The notes beneath the pieces were generated by a model, which was not told where the DNA came from, ran no database searches, and saw only the letters and a list, made by a program, of their open reading frames with translations. Positions 47,640 through 59,282 of a stretch of 64,000 nucleotides of DNA are shown here, piece after piece. Each line of letters starts with the position of its first letter. The first letter of the stretch is position 1. The position numbers were made by a program, and so were the translations under genes. The stretch lies in NCBI GenBank assembly GCA_002102555.1, contig MCFL01000001.1, positions 372,001 to 436,000 on the forward strand, read 5' to 3'. Source of the DNA: Catenaria anguillulae PL171 (lineage: Eukaryota; Blastocladiomycota; Blastocladiomycetes; Blastocladiales; Catenariaceae).

Positions 47640-48316
47640 GCGTTTGACTCGTGCTTTGAAGTACATACAGGGTCCTGTCGATGAATTTGATTGACGATTG
47701 TTTTGCTTTCCATTGTTGTACATTTGTGTTATCTCTCTTACCCTTGTCTGTTTTGTTTTCGTCGGGACGAGTCCTCGACATGCTCTTCCTCATGTTCATA
47801 CCTCCTTTCGTTTTTCTTTTCTCTTTTTTTTTGGCCATCATGATAGGGCTGCCTTTTTCTCTACATGTTGCCATGCGCTGGGCAACTCATTCCCACGTTA
47901 CCTACCGATCTTTTTTTCTTCCGTCGTTTGATTTGAGGTATGCTTGTACCCAGATGCCTCCGAGTTTGGTCGCTGTACTTTTGTCCATTTCCAATCGTTT
48001 TGAGCTTCTTTCTCCATTTTTTTTTCTTTCTTTCTTCAAATCTACAGCAGTACCCCCCTTTTCGTGGTCACCATGGACCTTGCGACGGTGACAAACACTT
48101 CGTTTCTTGTTCTCTTCTTACCAGAACGGCCAAGTTTACGTTTCTTCATCTTCAGATCTCGATTCTTCTTCTTGACTGGACGTTGCAGGAATGTAAACTC
48201 ATTTCCGTTGTCAAGAAAAACCATGTGCATAAAGATTGAACAAGCAAATGAATACACAACAACCATCTTACGGGCCAATAGCTCCAACTCTCAAAAATGA
48301 CATAAGGGCCAGCGGC
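47640..48316. other. 3' flanks of convergent genes
   Basis: 677 bp, strongly T-rich on the plus strand (runs near 47700-48060), between convergent gene ends. No gene seen. Confidence 0.5.
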
Positions 48317-49642
48317 TCAGGCAATCGACAGACGCTTGAGTACCTCATCGAGGGCATCCCAGGCCACAATGCGGCCGTCCACGCCGCCCGTGACGTACTT
48401 TGACGGTCCAAACGGGCGAACGGACCTGTAAGCGCATAGAGCGGTCCTTGTCAGGCAACAATCGAGAAGCATTGCAAAAGACAACAGACATGAAAACATA
48501 CGTGATGGAGTTTTGATGCACCGTGGTCAAATCGGTATCTTGCGGGGTGGTTTGTGCACGCGAGTCCATTGCGCGAAACTTGGCGAGCGCAGAGTTTGTC
48601 GACGTGGACGAGGCCTTTTTGCCCTCGTCAATCTTGCCGGCGTACCGCCTGTAAATCGATATCGAAACAGTGAGTTTGAAGGCTTGGGGAAGCAGGGCAA
48701 GCGGTCAATACGAACCATCCGTTGACGTCGCCAACAAACAAGACGGGCGTGCAATCATGGCCAACGGCAACGACTTGCGCCTCGCTGATCCAGACTGCGC
48801 CGAGCAAGGGCAACAGCGGTGCCCTGACGGTGGCAACGACGTTTTGTTCCGGGTAAAACACATTCCAGCTGGAATCATGGCCCAAAAAGCCAACGGCATT
48901 GCCCGAGGGGGCAAACGCAACGTCATGAACCCACCCGCACGACTCGGTAGCGACATCGGCGCACACGGTGCCAAAGGGCAACCGCTCACCCCAAGGGTTT
49001 GGATCGGGCTTTGCATCGAGGCCCTTGATGTAGGCCGAAAATACGCGCGCGCGGTTATCGGCGCCGCCCACGGCCAGCAACACATTGTTCTTGTGCCAAT
49101 CGAGCGACAGCACCGTGGCGGCAATGGGCTTCTTGAGATGCTTTGACGACCACCAATCATTGTCCTTGTCAAAGTAGCACACGGACACGAGGTTGGCGCC
49201 CGACGCCACGGCAAACTTGTCTTCGTTGGGCGACCACTTGACGTGCGTGGCCGACCGGTTGATGCGCAGCATGACGAGCTCGGGCAGCCACGAGTTGGTG
49301 GCGGGATCGTACTCCCACACGTACCCATTGCGATCCTGCGAGCATGTGACGAGGCGGTTGGATTTGGGCGCCCAGTCAATGCCCGTGACCAGCTGGTTAT
49401 GCTTTGCGAGCGTGTGGGTGAGGGTGGGCGGCGTCGCGGGCGACGATGGGTCGATGGCGTAGATGTGGACGAGTTCCGAGTTGGGGCACACGGCAACCTC
49501 TGTTGGCAACGGCAACGTGGTGAGCTCGAGATAGGTACCTCACGCCACGCTCAAGGACTTTTTGCAAACAAAGCATACGCGTGCGGTCGGCGTTGAAGGC
49601 AAAGGCCGAGATGGGCGAGCCAATGTTGAGCAGCGACGTCAT
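48317..49642 (-). CDS. ARC40: ARPC1 (Arc40), WD-repeat subunit of the Arp2/3 complex
   Basis: Four exons (49642-49579, 49499-48716, 48648-48502, 48425-48317) give 367 residues, the usual ARPC1 length. Introns are 79, 67 and 76 bp, starting GTATGC, GTTCGT and GTATGT. Family features include the start MTSLLNIGSPISAFAFN leading into DRTQVAVCPNSELVHIY, VTGIDWAPKSNRLVTCSQDR, the ARPC1 block CYFDKDNDWWSSKHLKKPI, SLDWHKNNVLLAVGGADNRARVFSAYIKG, and the final blade VTGGVDGRIVAWD. ARPC1 is the seven-bladed propeller that contacts nucleation-promoting factors and the mother filament in branched actin nucleation. The gene is divergent from the peroxiredoxin with a 277-bp shared upstream region. Confidence 0.94.
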
Positions 49643-49919
49643 TTTCGTTGGATATTCATGGATCAATCAATACGCTATACCATCACGGCGGAAGTGGCAT
49701 GCCGCCGAAATCGATTCAAGTGTGGCGGCGTGCTTCTACATAAGGCCATGGTGATCCGCGTCCGATCGGCTTGGCAGCCAGAGCAAAAGGTTGATCGGCG
49801 GCCGGCCAGCCGAGGCTCAAGTGCGTTCTCGTTGTCGTCGACTGGTACAAGCGAGCCTTGCCGTGCATTTTCTGCTCTTGGCTCGTAGGCACATTGTCGC
49901 CCCGCATCAATTCTCCACA
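49643..49919. promoter_or_regulatory. short bidirectional promoter between ARPC1 and peroxiredoxin
   Basis: Only 277 bp separate the two divergent ATGs (49642 minus, 49920 plus), so both promoters must lie here. No specific factor site is claimed. Confidence 0.5.
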
Positions 49920-51029
49920 ATGTCCATGCTCCGCTCGACCGTCGCTCGCCTCGCCGGCCCTTGGCCTCGCGCTCCCTTGCTCTTTCGGCCACCGCGACTC
50001 GCCCGACCGCGTCCGCCGTCCTTGCCAAGACTGGCGCCTTTGCTCGTGCACGTACGTCTTTGGGCGTCTCTGTCGTGTCTGTGCCCAAAGGTTATGGCTG
50101 ATTTCTTGAAACCAATATGCAGACCACACGCTGCAAATCCAAAAGCCCGCCCCGGATTTCACGGCCCAGGCAGTCGTCAATGGCGAGTTCAAGACGGTCA
50201 AGTTGTCCGACTACAAGGGCAAGTTTGTCGTGCTCTTCTTTTACCCTCTCGACTTGTATGTCTCGCCGTCTTGGATTGTTTGCATTACTCTTTATATGTA
50301 CCTGTCTCTCACTCGCGCAAACCTGTGATCATGCAGCACTTTTGGTTCGTTTCTGAAGGGCTCAGACCGTCCCGAGCTGGCATCCAACTAATCCACAACG
50401 TACATGTGCATCACGGAACCTCGATAGTCTGCCCGACCGGTACGTTTTGTCGCCCGTATCTGCCGAACGCGTCGATTTTCTCATTCATTCATTCATTCTC
50501 TGCCTCACAGAAATCACGGCTTACAACGACCGTGCCGCCGACTTTGCCAAACTCAACACGCAGCTGCTCGCCTGCTCAGTAGACTCGCAGTTTTCCCACC
50601 TTGCTTGGGCGTCCATGCCGCGCAAACAAGGAGGACTTGGCAACCTGTCGATTCCGCTGATTTCCGATATCACAAAGAAGATTGCACGCGATTATGGCGT
50701 GTTGCTCGAGGATGCCGGCATTGCCCTACGCGGCACCTTTATCATTGACGACAAGGGCAGGCTCAGGCAAATCACAGTCAACGACTTGCCTGTTGGCAGG
50801 AACGTGGACGAGACCCTCCGGTTGGTGGAGGCCATTCAGTTCACCGACAAGCACGGTGAAGGTATGTGTTTTAGCTTGCATTCGCCCGACGATTGCGCTT
50901 CTTGGTTCGAACTCAAGAGCTGTGTGTATTGTACATATGACAGTTTGCCCCGCCGGTTGGTCAAAGGGCAAGGCCACCATGAAGGCGGATCCCAAGGGGT
51001 CGCAAGAGTACTTCAGCAAGAACGCCTAA
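49920..51029 (+). CDS. typical 2-Cys peroxiredoxin with N-terminal targeting-like extension
   Basis: Six exons: 49920-50051, 50123-50255, 50337-50344 (8 nt), 50428-50439 (12 nt), 50511-50861 and 50944-51029, about 240 residues. Joining the two microexons gives [17 protein letters not shown], the invariant active site with the peroxidatic Cys; its codon lies in the 12-nt exon. The fold start [15 protein letters not shown], the GGLG and C-terminal EYF motifs of over-oxidation-sensitive enzymes, and the resolving Cys in HGEVCPAGW are all present. The enzyme reduces H2O2 and organic peroxides using thioredoxin. Exon one encodes an Arg/Ala/Ser-rich leader like a mitochondrial presequence. Frame continuity between the ATG and exon two needs one extra base in exon one, so a 1-nt deletion (assembly or real) is suspected there. 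Confidence 0.9.
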
Positions 51030-51487
51030 GAAGAAAACAACATGAATGGATCAAAAGATTGTCCTCTGCTCGTGTGAAAGTTGTGTTTCAACTGCATGTC
51101 TTCTGTGTGCTGTGCCTTTCAATGAACAGCAAGTTACGCATGTATAGTGACAAATGTGAGCTTTTGTCGCGGCAAGTTTGACATCATGGCCACCAAGTCA
51201 GAGCTGCGGAGCGGCAATTTAGGCCATATTCATGCATTGATGGCTGTGGGCATGAACGCCGGCAAGACAAATGTGAGAATAACGGTGCATGTGAGACATG
51301 CTATCGAGGGTCAAGGCTACAGCAACTGCAAAGAAGATTTTCCAGTGCTCAGGCACAAATGGTGATCTCACGCAAGAAATACATGGCTCATGCATTGCGC
51401 GGTTAAAATTGCCGTATTCTATCAAAGTTACATGAAGCTATGACCGACTAGGACAGCTAACTGATAGTGTGCAATTCAACGGTCAGG
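51030..51487. other. 3' flanks of convergent genes
   Basis: 458 bp between the convergent peroxiredoxin and cysteine-synthase-like genes. No gene seen. Confidence 0.5.
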
Positions 51488-52953
51488 TTACAATCCCTCG
51501 ATGAACGACTTGTCAACCTGCCTCGGCTCCAAACCTTCATAACTCAAATACTCATCATTCCTACGTATGGACGTCAACAATCATGATGCTTAGCAGATGT
51601 TGATCGCCCGTATGAAATTGAATGTAAACCAACGTACCAAAACTTTGACAAGTGCCTCGTTCCAGAGTCGCACAACAGAGTGACGACCGTCTTTCCAGCA
51701 CCCAAGCGTTTTGCCACCCTGACTGCCGCCACCACATTGACAGCACTCGACGAACCGACAAACAAGCCCTCGTGCAACATGAGATACCTGGCCATATCCA
51801 CGGCCTCCTGATCCGTCACGCGCACGGCATCGTCCACAAACGGCAACGCCTTTGCAAAGTTGCTCGTCAATCGATTCAGCCCAATGCCCTCCACCACGGT
51901 ATCCACCTGATGCCTCCTGCGCGTGCCCTCGGCTTCAGTCGGCGCATACAGCACCCCAAATTTCACCTTGTTGAACAAGCCCGACCCTTGAGGATCCGCA
52001 AGCACGACTTGAATGTGGCGCCCTAACGCAGCTGCTGCGCGCTTGACACATCGTGCAACGCCCGCCAATGTGCCACCGGTACCTGCACCCATCACAAACG
52101 CATCCAGCCTCCTCCCGCCCTCGGTCTGCTCCACAATCTCTGGTCCCGTGGTCGCCAAATGCACTCGAACATTGTCCAAATTTTCAAACTGGTCGGCAAA
52201 CACACCATTCGCATCCTCCTGCGCCCTCCGTCTGGCCAAGTTGACGAAATGATTGGCGTCGATGATGGACACGGGCCGCACACGTTCGACCGTCGCGCCG
52301 AGTCGCTCGAGCATGTCGACCTTGTCACGTGCCACGTCGTCGGGCATCACAATGTGTGCGCGATACCCGAGGGCCCGGCACATGAGCGCGAGCGAAATGC
52401 CAGTGGACCCGACTGTGCCTTCATACACGGTGCCGCCTGGGCGCAGCAGGCCGCGAGAGGCGGCAGACCGGAGAATGGAGAGCGCCACGCGGTCTTTGGA
52501 TGAGCCGCCTGGATTGAGGTATTCCGCTTTGCCCTGTTGGTATGTATGCTTGCGCGTGCGGTAAGTACGCAAGGTTTGGAAAAAGAATTATGAGCGGCGG
52601 CGTACGTAGATGTCGCAGCCCGTCAGGTCAGACAGGGTGGTGAGGCGAATCAGCGGAGTGTTTCCCACAAGGTCGGCAACGCCGTTGTTGATGACATCGA
52701 GGCCTCTATGTGCTGGCAAGAGCGATGGCCGAGAGGGCAGCGAATCGTCATGGTTTTGCCTTGAAGGAGTGTGCAATGAGGATGAGGGCCAGCAATAGTA
52801 GAGGACTGCCGCGGAAGCGGCTGTGGCGACGGCAAGCGTTGCTGTCGAGTTGGCCTGGAGCCGGGTGCCGTCGAGGTGAGCCAACGAGGGCAATGGTGGG
52901 AGTTGCAGCCAAGGCAAGGAAGGGAGCTGGAAGCTGGGGATGTGCGACGTCAT
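51488..52953 (-). CDS. MCY1: membrane-anchored cysteine synthase-like PLP protein (Mcy1 type)
   Basis: Three exons (52953-52606, 52533-51638, 51560-51488) encode 438 residues. Introns are 72 bp (GTACGC) and 77 bp (GTACGT). A hydrophobic segment at about 38-54 (TLAVATAASAAVLYYCW) forms an N-terminal anchor. The fold-type II PLP core follows: DLVGNTPLIRL, the Schiff-base Lys near 129 (NPGGSSKDRVAL), the substrate loop EGTVGSTGISLALM, and the phosphate-binding GAGTGGTLAG. It ends WNDEYLSYEGLEPRQVD, a typical fungal 'cysteine synthase 2' tail. Yeast Mcy1 (YGR012W) has this layout and sits in the mitochondrial outer membrane; its catalytic role there is uncertain. The gene is divergent from HIS1. 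Confidence 0.9.
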
Positions 52954-53490
52954 ATCGGTTGATAGGCGTTAACGATGTATGAGCAGGTAGTAGACGAGTT
53001 GAGGATCACGTTGCGCAAGGTGTATGCATGGTATGAGCTTGGACTGGCCGAGATAACGGCCGGCGTAGTTGTCGGCGCGGCGCAGGAAAAAGTGCCGGGT
53101 CGATGCCGATCTTGACTGCCGAGTCGATCACGCAATGCCGCACACCTGCCGTGAAGGAAGAGACAGCCCTGGGTACCAGCCAGTCCGTGAGTCATGAGCC
53201 ATGCCGATTGATGACAAAATCATGGGCAAGCAGCCGTTTCTTGTGTTTTGGCCAGGGTTCCTGGGGTCGGTGGACATAGGGAAGCCGAAAAAGCTTCGAT
53301 ACCGCCGTGCCATCGACTCTTGAACCCCCTTGAATGGATCCAAGGCGTGCCGGACAGTCAAATAGGTACTTACATCGGCTGCGCTCCCTCCTTCTTTCTC
53401 TCAGCTCGGCTTAACGGTACCCGTCATTGTACGTCAATGAAGTAATTGCCATTTGGAAATCTCGACTCGTCGTGTTATACATACACCACC
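52954..53490. promoter_or_regulatory. bidirectional promoter of MCY1-like and HIS1 genes
   Basis: 537 bp between two divergent ATGs. It contains a perfect TGAGTCA element at 53188-53194. No gene seen. Confidence 0.6.
53188..53194. promoter_or_regulatory. candidate Gcn4-type site TGAGTCA
   Basis: TGAGTCA matches the palindromic core bound by the bZIP activator Gcn4/CpcA, which induces amino-acid biosynthesis genes during starvation in many fungi. It is about 300 bp upstream of HIS1 and 235 bp upstream of the MCY1-like start. The same heptamer also occurs by chance elsewhere in the window, for example near 22962 and 26399. Confidence 0.4.
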
Positions 53491-54463
53491 ATGTCCATGT
53501 TCAGCCCTGTACGTCGCTGCCCGCCTTTGGTCAGCTCGCAAGACACTGACTGCTCACCTCGTTGCGATCACAAACCACACGCAGGCCGACCTCTCCAACC
53601 GCCTGGTTCTTGCCATCCCGAAAAAGGGCCGGCTGTACGAAAAATCCCTCCAGCTTCTCGCTGGCGCCGACATCCAGTTCTACCGCAAGAACCGCCTCGA
53701 CATTGCCCTGTCGACCAACCTCGACGTTGCGCTCGTGTTCCTGCCCGCCTCGGACATTCCAAAGTTTGTGTCTGACGGAACCGTCGACCTGGGCATCACG
53801 GGTCAAGATGTCGTCAAGGAGGCACGCGCCGATGTGGACGAGGTGCTCGCGCTCGGCTTTGGCCAATGCGACCTATGCATCCAAGTCCCCGAGGCTTCGG
53901 GAATCACGGACCCAAAGCACCTCGTGGGCAAGCGCATTGTCACGTCGTTTGAAAACATTGCCGGCGAGTACTTTGCCGAGCTCGACAAGCAACAGGCGGC
54001 CACGAAAGAGACAACCGTGTCGTTTGTGTCGGGCAGTGTGGAAGCCGCATGTGCCTTGGGCCTTGCCGACGCGATCGTCGACCTGGTGGAATCGGGTGAA
54101 ACCATGCGTGCAGCTGGCCTCCAGCGCATTCACACGCTTGTCTCGTCACAAGCCGTGCTCATTGCAAACAAGCGCCGGTTGCACCCCGAGCTTGCCGCCA
54201 AAATCACGTCGCGTATCCGGGGTGTGATTCTAGCGGGCAAGTATGTCTACTGCAACTACAATGTGCCGCGGAGCAAGATTGACGAGGCTTTCAAGGTGAC
54301 GCCCGGCAGGAAGGCGCCCACGGTTGCACCGCTCGAGAATGGCGACTGGGTCGCTGTTTCCGTCATGGTCAAGAAGAGCGAGGTGGCGGAAAAGATGGAT
54401 CGGTTGGAAGAGTTGGGTGCCACCGACATTTTGGTGTTCAGTATCAGTAACTGTCGTGAGTGA
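53491..54463 (+). CDS. HIS1: ATP phosphoribosyltransferase, first step of histidine synthesis
   Basis: A tiny first exon (53491-53508, MSMFSP) is joined by a 76-bp intron (GTACGT to ACGCAG) to exon two (53585-54463), giving 298 residues, as in yeast His1. The mature start ADLSNRLVLAIPKKGRLYEKS matches the family. TGQDVV is an active-site loop, and SGSVEAACALGLADAIVDLV-ESGETM is the PRPP-binding region. The C-terminal regulatory domain (from about residue 215) ends with GATDILVFSISNCRE. The enzyme condenses ATP with PRPP to phosphoribosyl-ATP in the cytosol and is feedback-inhibited by histidine through that domain. Without the intron the gene could be misread as starting at 53453. Confidence 0.95.
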
Positions 54464-55566
54464 ATGTGTCGCTCAGCGGGAGTGTGTCTGTGTGTCTCTT
54501 GGTGGCATGATGGCCTTCGATTTATGGGAAATAATAAATTGAGTGTGATTCTGTTTGCTTTCCATACCATTTTCGACATTGTGTATGAGCCCTGGCACCA
54601 CCCTCGCACTCGCTTTGCCCTCTCCATCGCGTTCAAAGCTGCACGGACAGCTTCGGGTGTTGTGGGAACTGGCAAAGGCAAACGAAGCACACATTCAGTC
54701 AGCGTCCTTTGAGGTTTGAGGCATGGTGGGCCGGGATGGACAAATGACAAGTGTCGGATCGGAGGGTCAGAGAAGGAGCAGAGACACCCGATTGGGTCCC
54801 TGGCTGAAGCTGGGCGCAAAGAAGGTGTGGAAAATGAATTCGCCGTCATCCCATGGGCCCAAGTACAACAGGACAGGATATGCCTAACGACCATATCAAT
54901 GAATTCCAAGCTACACGGCAATGCACCATGAATCCTTCAATCGTCCTCCCCTTGCTATGTACTCCATGTACTCGCCTGTTCAATTGGCTCTACTGCTCGA
55001 GTCAAGTCGCGGCAGCCAGATTGAGAACCGGGCGTGCCCAGAAGACAGAAGATGCTTCTGTTCCAGACGTTTGTATGTCAAGGCTCGATTGGTCCGCCCT
55101 TGCTTGTGGCCATGGTCTGGCCTGTGCACCCATCCACGCTGACGGCAGTTGTAGTGTCGGCCACGAGGAAATTGCCCGTTTGCAGTGATCAGCGCTTTTG
55201 AGGGTGTTTTGATTAGGTTTTCGCCATTTTCTCATCCATCGAGGTTAACCTAAAAAATCATCAACACGATATTGGGCCAACCGTCGTGTCCTTTTGCTTG
55301 CCATAGTCACTCGTCGCATTTCACTCGTTGCATTACGGCCCATCCGTTGCTGGTGGTGGCCCTCCTACCTTGCATTCCCACGTCCCCGTCCGGCCGCGCT
55401 CCTCCCCCAAGCCCGGAACGGACACCCCCCCTTTCCCAGTTCCCACGCTTCCATCACTCGTTCCTTCCGTGCCCCCTTTGCACTTGATCCTTTCGCATTC
55501 CTCACCTTTTTGCAGTACTGCTCCAAACTCCCAAAAAAACAATTCAAAACTTCCATCAACGCCCAC
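54464..55566. other. intergenic region
   Basis: 1.1 kb with no motif-bearing open frame. The part from about 55270 to 55560 is C/T-rich on the plus strand, resembling the leader of the next gene. Confidence 0.5.
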
Positions 55567-58101
55567 ATGGCAATGAGCACGCAGTCTCCGATTCTTCGCA
55601 CTCAATCTTCGCAGTCTTCGCTGTCGAGTTGCTACTCGAACGTGTCGTCTTCATCGGCCAAATCACCCTCTTCTGGACCAGCAGCCGATCCGCCATCCGC
55701 GTCCACAATGGCGACTCCGCTTACCATTTCTCGGCCAACGACGCCCATCATGACACCGCCGCCGTCGTCCTGCTCTCCGCCTTCTCCTCGTCGGCAGCAA
55801 CTCTCGCAGCGGTGCTCATCGCCTCTTTTGTCGACGCGCGCCACCGATGACAATAATGTTCCACACCCGGCGCCATTTCACATACAACGGCCAGCAACCC
55901 CGCCCACGGATTCATCGAGCCGCAGTGGCGCAAGCGGAGCATCCTCATCGATTTATCCCATTGGTCGCCCTCTCGAGTCGAGTTCGAGCCATTATCTAGG
56001 TCCGTGAGGCGGCTCCCCCTTTTTTGTTTTTTCTCTTCTTCAGGTGATTTTGCAAATGCTGACCCCTTTGGATGATGGTTATGGTCCAACAGACAGCCAT
56101 CGTGACCCAATACTGTCGGCCGTTACATCCGCCAATTCTCCCTCGTCATACTTGATTACTGTCCCACGCACACCAGTCCGGCACATGACGACCCCACAAA
56201 GTGACCGCTTCATCACGTCCAGGCCGAAAAACAACATGTCTGCCGCCCGCATGCGCGCGGAAATGATGCTTCCACCGCCACTGAGTCCATCCAACACGTC
56301 GGCCCCACCAGAGTATTACCGCGACCCGATCCACGATCCGAACGGCCACTGGAGCCGCATGATGTTTACGCAAATGTTTGGTTCAGCGCCCACGGAATGT
56401 GCCACCCCAACATCATCCAGCGCATCACGCCGGCTTCCATTCACGCTTTCCACCTCCGACCGCGCCACTTCGTCTGCCTCGGGACACGACTACCCACCTC
56501 CAACCGTCTCCACAGCATTCGGCACACGATCGTCATCGCCAACACGCTCAGAATCCTCATCCACACTCGCTTCATCCCCGCTTTCGCGCCGGTCCAGTAC
56601 ACTCGCCACTGCCACGCGCCGTGCGCGGCCCGCACACTCGCGCACGTCGTCGCGCGGTGACGATCCGTTGTTGCGTTCGCCCATCGCCAAACGCGTCCAC
56701 CTTGACCTCGCCGCCTTGGTCGACGACAACAAGGACCCGCGTGCGCCACATCTCTTGGGCGGTGCCGGCACAGGTGCCAAGCCGCGGACACCCAGCACGC
56801 CATCGCGCCGCCCGCGGCTCATGTCATTGACGTCGTCCAACCCCAACCTGCATTATCTGGGTGGCGCAACACCCGTTGAAGTGGCGGGCCGGCCTCACGC
56901 GGGCGTGCTTGAGCCCGAAACACTTGCTGCAATTCGCGCGCAAACGGCAGCTGTGGCCGCTGTGCGCCGTCGCGCAGAGGCCATTCCCGACACGTGTTAC
57001 AAGATCTTGGATGCGCCGGGCATTGTGGATGATTTTTACTTGAATGTGCTTGATTGGTCGTATCGCAATGTGATTGCCGTTGGGCTCGGGTCCGCAGTGT
57101 ATATGTGGGATGCGGCAACGAGCGCCGTCACGTTGCTGACCGACTTGGCGCCGCTGGATTCGGTCGCGTCTGTCAAGTGGAACGGCAACGGCAAGTACTT
57201 GGCCGTGGGCACGAGTAAAGGGTTGGTACAACTGTGGGACGTCGAAAAGAAGGTCATGGTGCGCGAGTTTGGCCAGGGGCATCACGATCAGCGCGTCGGC
57301 GTGCTGTGCTGGTCCCGGGATCGACTGTTGAGCGGGTCAAAGGATCACCGGATATTTGAATGGGATCATCGCGCTCCGGGCACGCCCGCGTTGAGCTTGA
57401 ATGATCACCGAGGCGAGGTGACGGCCATCCAGTGGGCCGTAGACAACCAGTACTTGGCGAGCGGCGGCAACGACAACCGGTTACTGGTTTGGGATCCGCG
57501 GCGCGTTGGTTTGTTGCGTAACTCGTCCACGGCCGCAAGCAACACGAGTCCAGGAAGCCGCGCAAGCAATGGACCGTTGTATACCATGACAGATCACACG
57601 GCCGCCGTGCGCGCCGTGGCTTGGTCGCCGCACAACCCAGGCGTGCTTGCAAGTGGTGGCGGTACAAACGACAAGACGATTCGCTTGTGGAACCTGCGGT
57701 CGTCGCAGCCCACGCGCGCGTTCCAGATGGCCAATGTCGGGTCGCAGGTGTGCACGCTTGCGTGGTCACGGACAACACCGGGCGAGCTCGTGTCAACGCA
57801 CGGATTCAATGGCAATGCCATCGTGGTGTGGGATTCAAGGAACTTGGCGCCGCTCGCGACCTTGTCAGGGCATTCGTCCAGGGTCTTGTACATGAGCATG
57901 AGTCCGGACGGCACGTCGATTGTGACTGGGTCGGGAGATGAGTCGTTGCGGCTGTGGAAACTGTTTCCGCCGGCACCAGGTGCGGCGGTGGCAACTGGGC
58001 ATCGCAATGCAAGTGCGGCAGCGGGGCAAGAACCTGTCGTAAAGCGGTATCCGGCCGGGTCTTCCATGATGGCAAGTCGGGTGTTTGCGGCCCAACGGTG
58101 A
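55567..58101 (+). CDS. CDH1: Cdc20/Cdh1-family WD40 activator of the anaphase-promoting complex
   Basis: Exon one (55567-55999) and a long second exon joined most simply at 56093 (intron GTCCGT to CAACAG, 93 bp, phase 1) give 813 residues; a strong polypyrimidine acceptor at 56043 is an alternative. Ser/Thr/Pro-rich N-terminus, then a C-box-like motif DRFITSR near residue 182, the APC/C-docking element of Cdc20/Cdh1 proteins. From about residue 430 the family propeller begins: IPDTCYKILDAPGIVDDFYLN, VYMWDAATSAV, VQLWDVEKK, HRIFEWDHR, RLLVWDPRR, TIRLWNLRS, and SLRLWKL last. These proteins recruit D-box and KEN-box substrates for ubiquitylation at mitotic exit and G1. The protein ends FAAQR, so the usual terminal Ile-Arg tail is altered. 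Cdh1 rather than Cdc20 is my guess from the C-box. Confidence 0.87.
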
Positions 58102-59282
58102 TCCCCTTTTCTCTCTCGTTTATGCCTCTTGCGCACTCGATTTTTATTTATTTCGAAAGATTCCCTTCATGCTTGCGCACATACCTTGGGTCACCTCGAC
58201 TGCTGCTTCTTTTTCATTCCTTTGCCTGAACCGTCAAATCACTTGGTGTGGTTCCCAACCCATTGCTGCCTGCTCTCGTTTTGCATGCGTTTCGTTGACT
58301 CCAGCCGTCGCCTCCCTGCAACCGCGCCGATGTTCCTCATTCCTGCTTCTGACCCGGTTTCTCTCTGCGCATGCCGATCAGACACTTTTCATCATGACCT
58401 GACACCCTCTCTCCCCTCCCTCCCCACCCCAGTCAAACATCTGCCCTTGTCCCCGTCTTTGTTCGTGTATACCCACCCCTTCATTGCCCATTTGCCCTCT
58501 TCCTCCCCTGTTCAAGCCGCGTTGTCTCTGTTTCTCTTTGAGTCGTTGACACACGGCCGCCCTTTAGCCTGCAAGCACGTCATTCAGCTCGCTCGCCGTG
58601 GTCTGGTTGTTAATTGGCCCTCGGTGCATGCCTTAAGGTCTCTCTTTCATTCTTGTCGCTGCTGCAATTCCTGATCAACCAAAGACCAGTCAATACAGGT
58701 TACACTTGCTCACACTTGCGCTCGCGCCTTTTCACGCTGACCGACGACCACGCTGTGGTTGGATGAGTCAGCCGTGTAAAACACGAGACAGACGAGACGG
58801 TGGGTTGGTACATTGAAAGCCAGTGGCGCAGCGTGGAAGCAGAAACGACACACATTTCATACGGCGAAGTGGAAGACGAACATGTGACGATTTGAAATGA
58901 CTTTGTTTCTTTAACTTGTCATCATGGCCCGTATTTATACTGATGGGCGCAATTCACATGCACTGGATCGATTCGGCCGGCCAATGTGCCTTAATCTGGC
59001 CGGTCTGAGGCAATAAATATGCACGCAGGACCCGTAAACTGGTGAGAGGCTAAACCGCATGTCTCGCGGCCTCTCTCTCGTGCCTGCGTTAACGCAGTTG
59101 AATGCAAATACATTCCATGCTCCTCGACTTGCTATCCTGTACCCAAATGCATGCACTGCCCTGCTCTGTATCCTCCCGAATCGAACACCACCGTAATCCT
59201 ACTTTCCCCGCAGCTCCTCTCCGGAATCAGCTGGCGTGCTCAACGTTGTCAATGACACTCGATCTCGTCATCATTTCTGGTC
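58102..59282. other. intergenic region
   Basis: 1.18 kb without a recognisable gene. C/T-rich on the plus strand up to about 58670, then mixed sequence including an AT-rich patch near 58930-59030. Confidence 0.5.

Noticed and set aside
50905-50930. T-arm-like hairpin (cttggttcgaactcaag) in a peroxiredoxin intron
   Set aside because: The T stem pairs, but there is no matching D arm or acceptor stem within tRNA distance, and it lies inside a well-supported intron.
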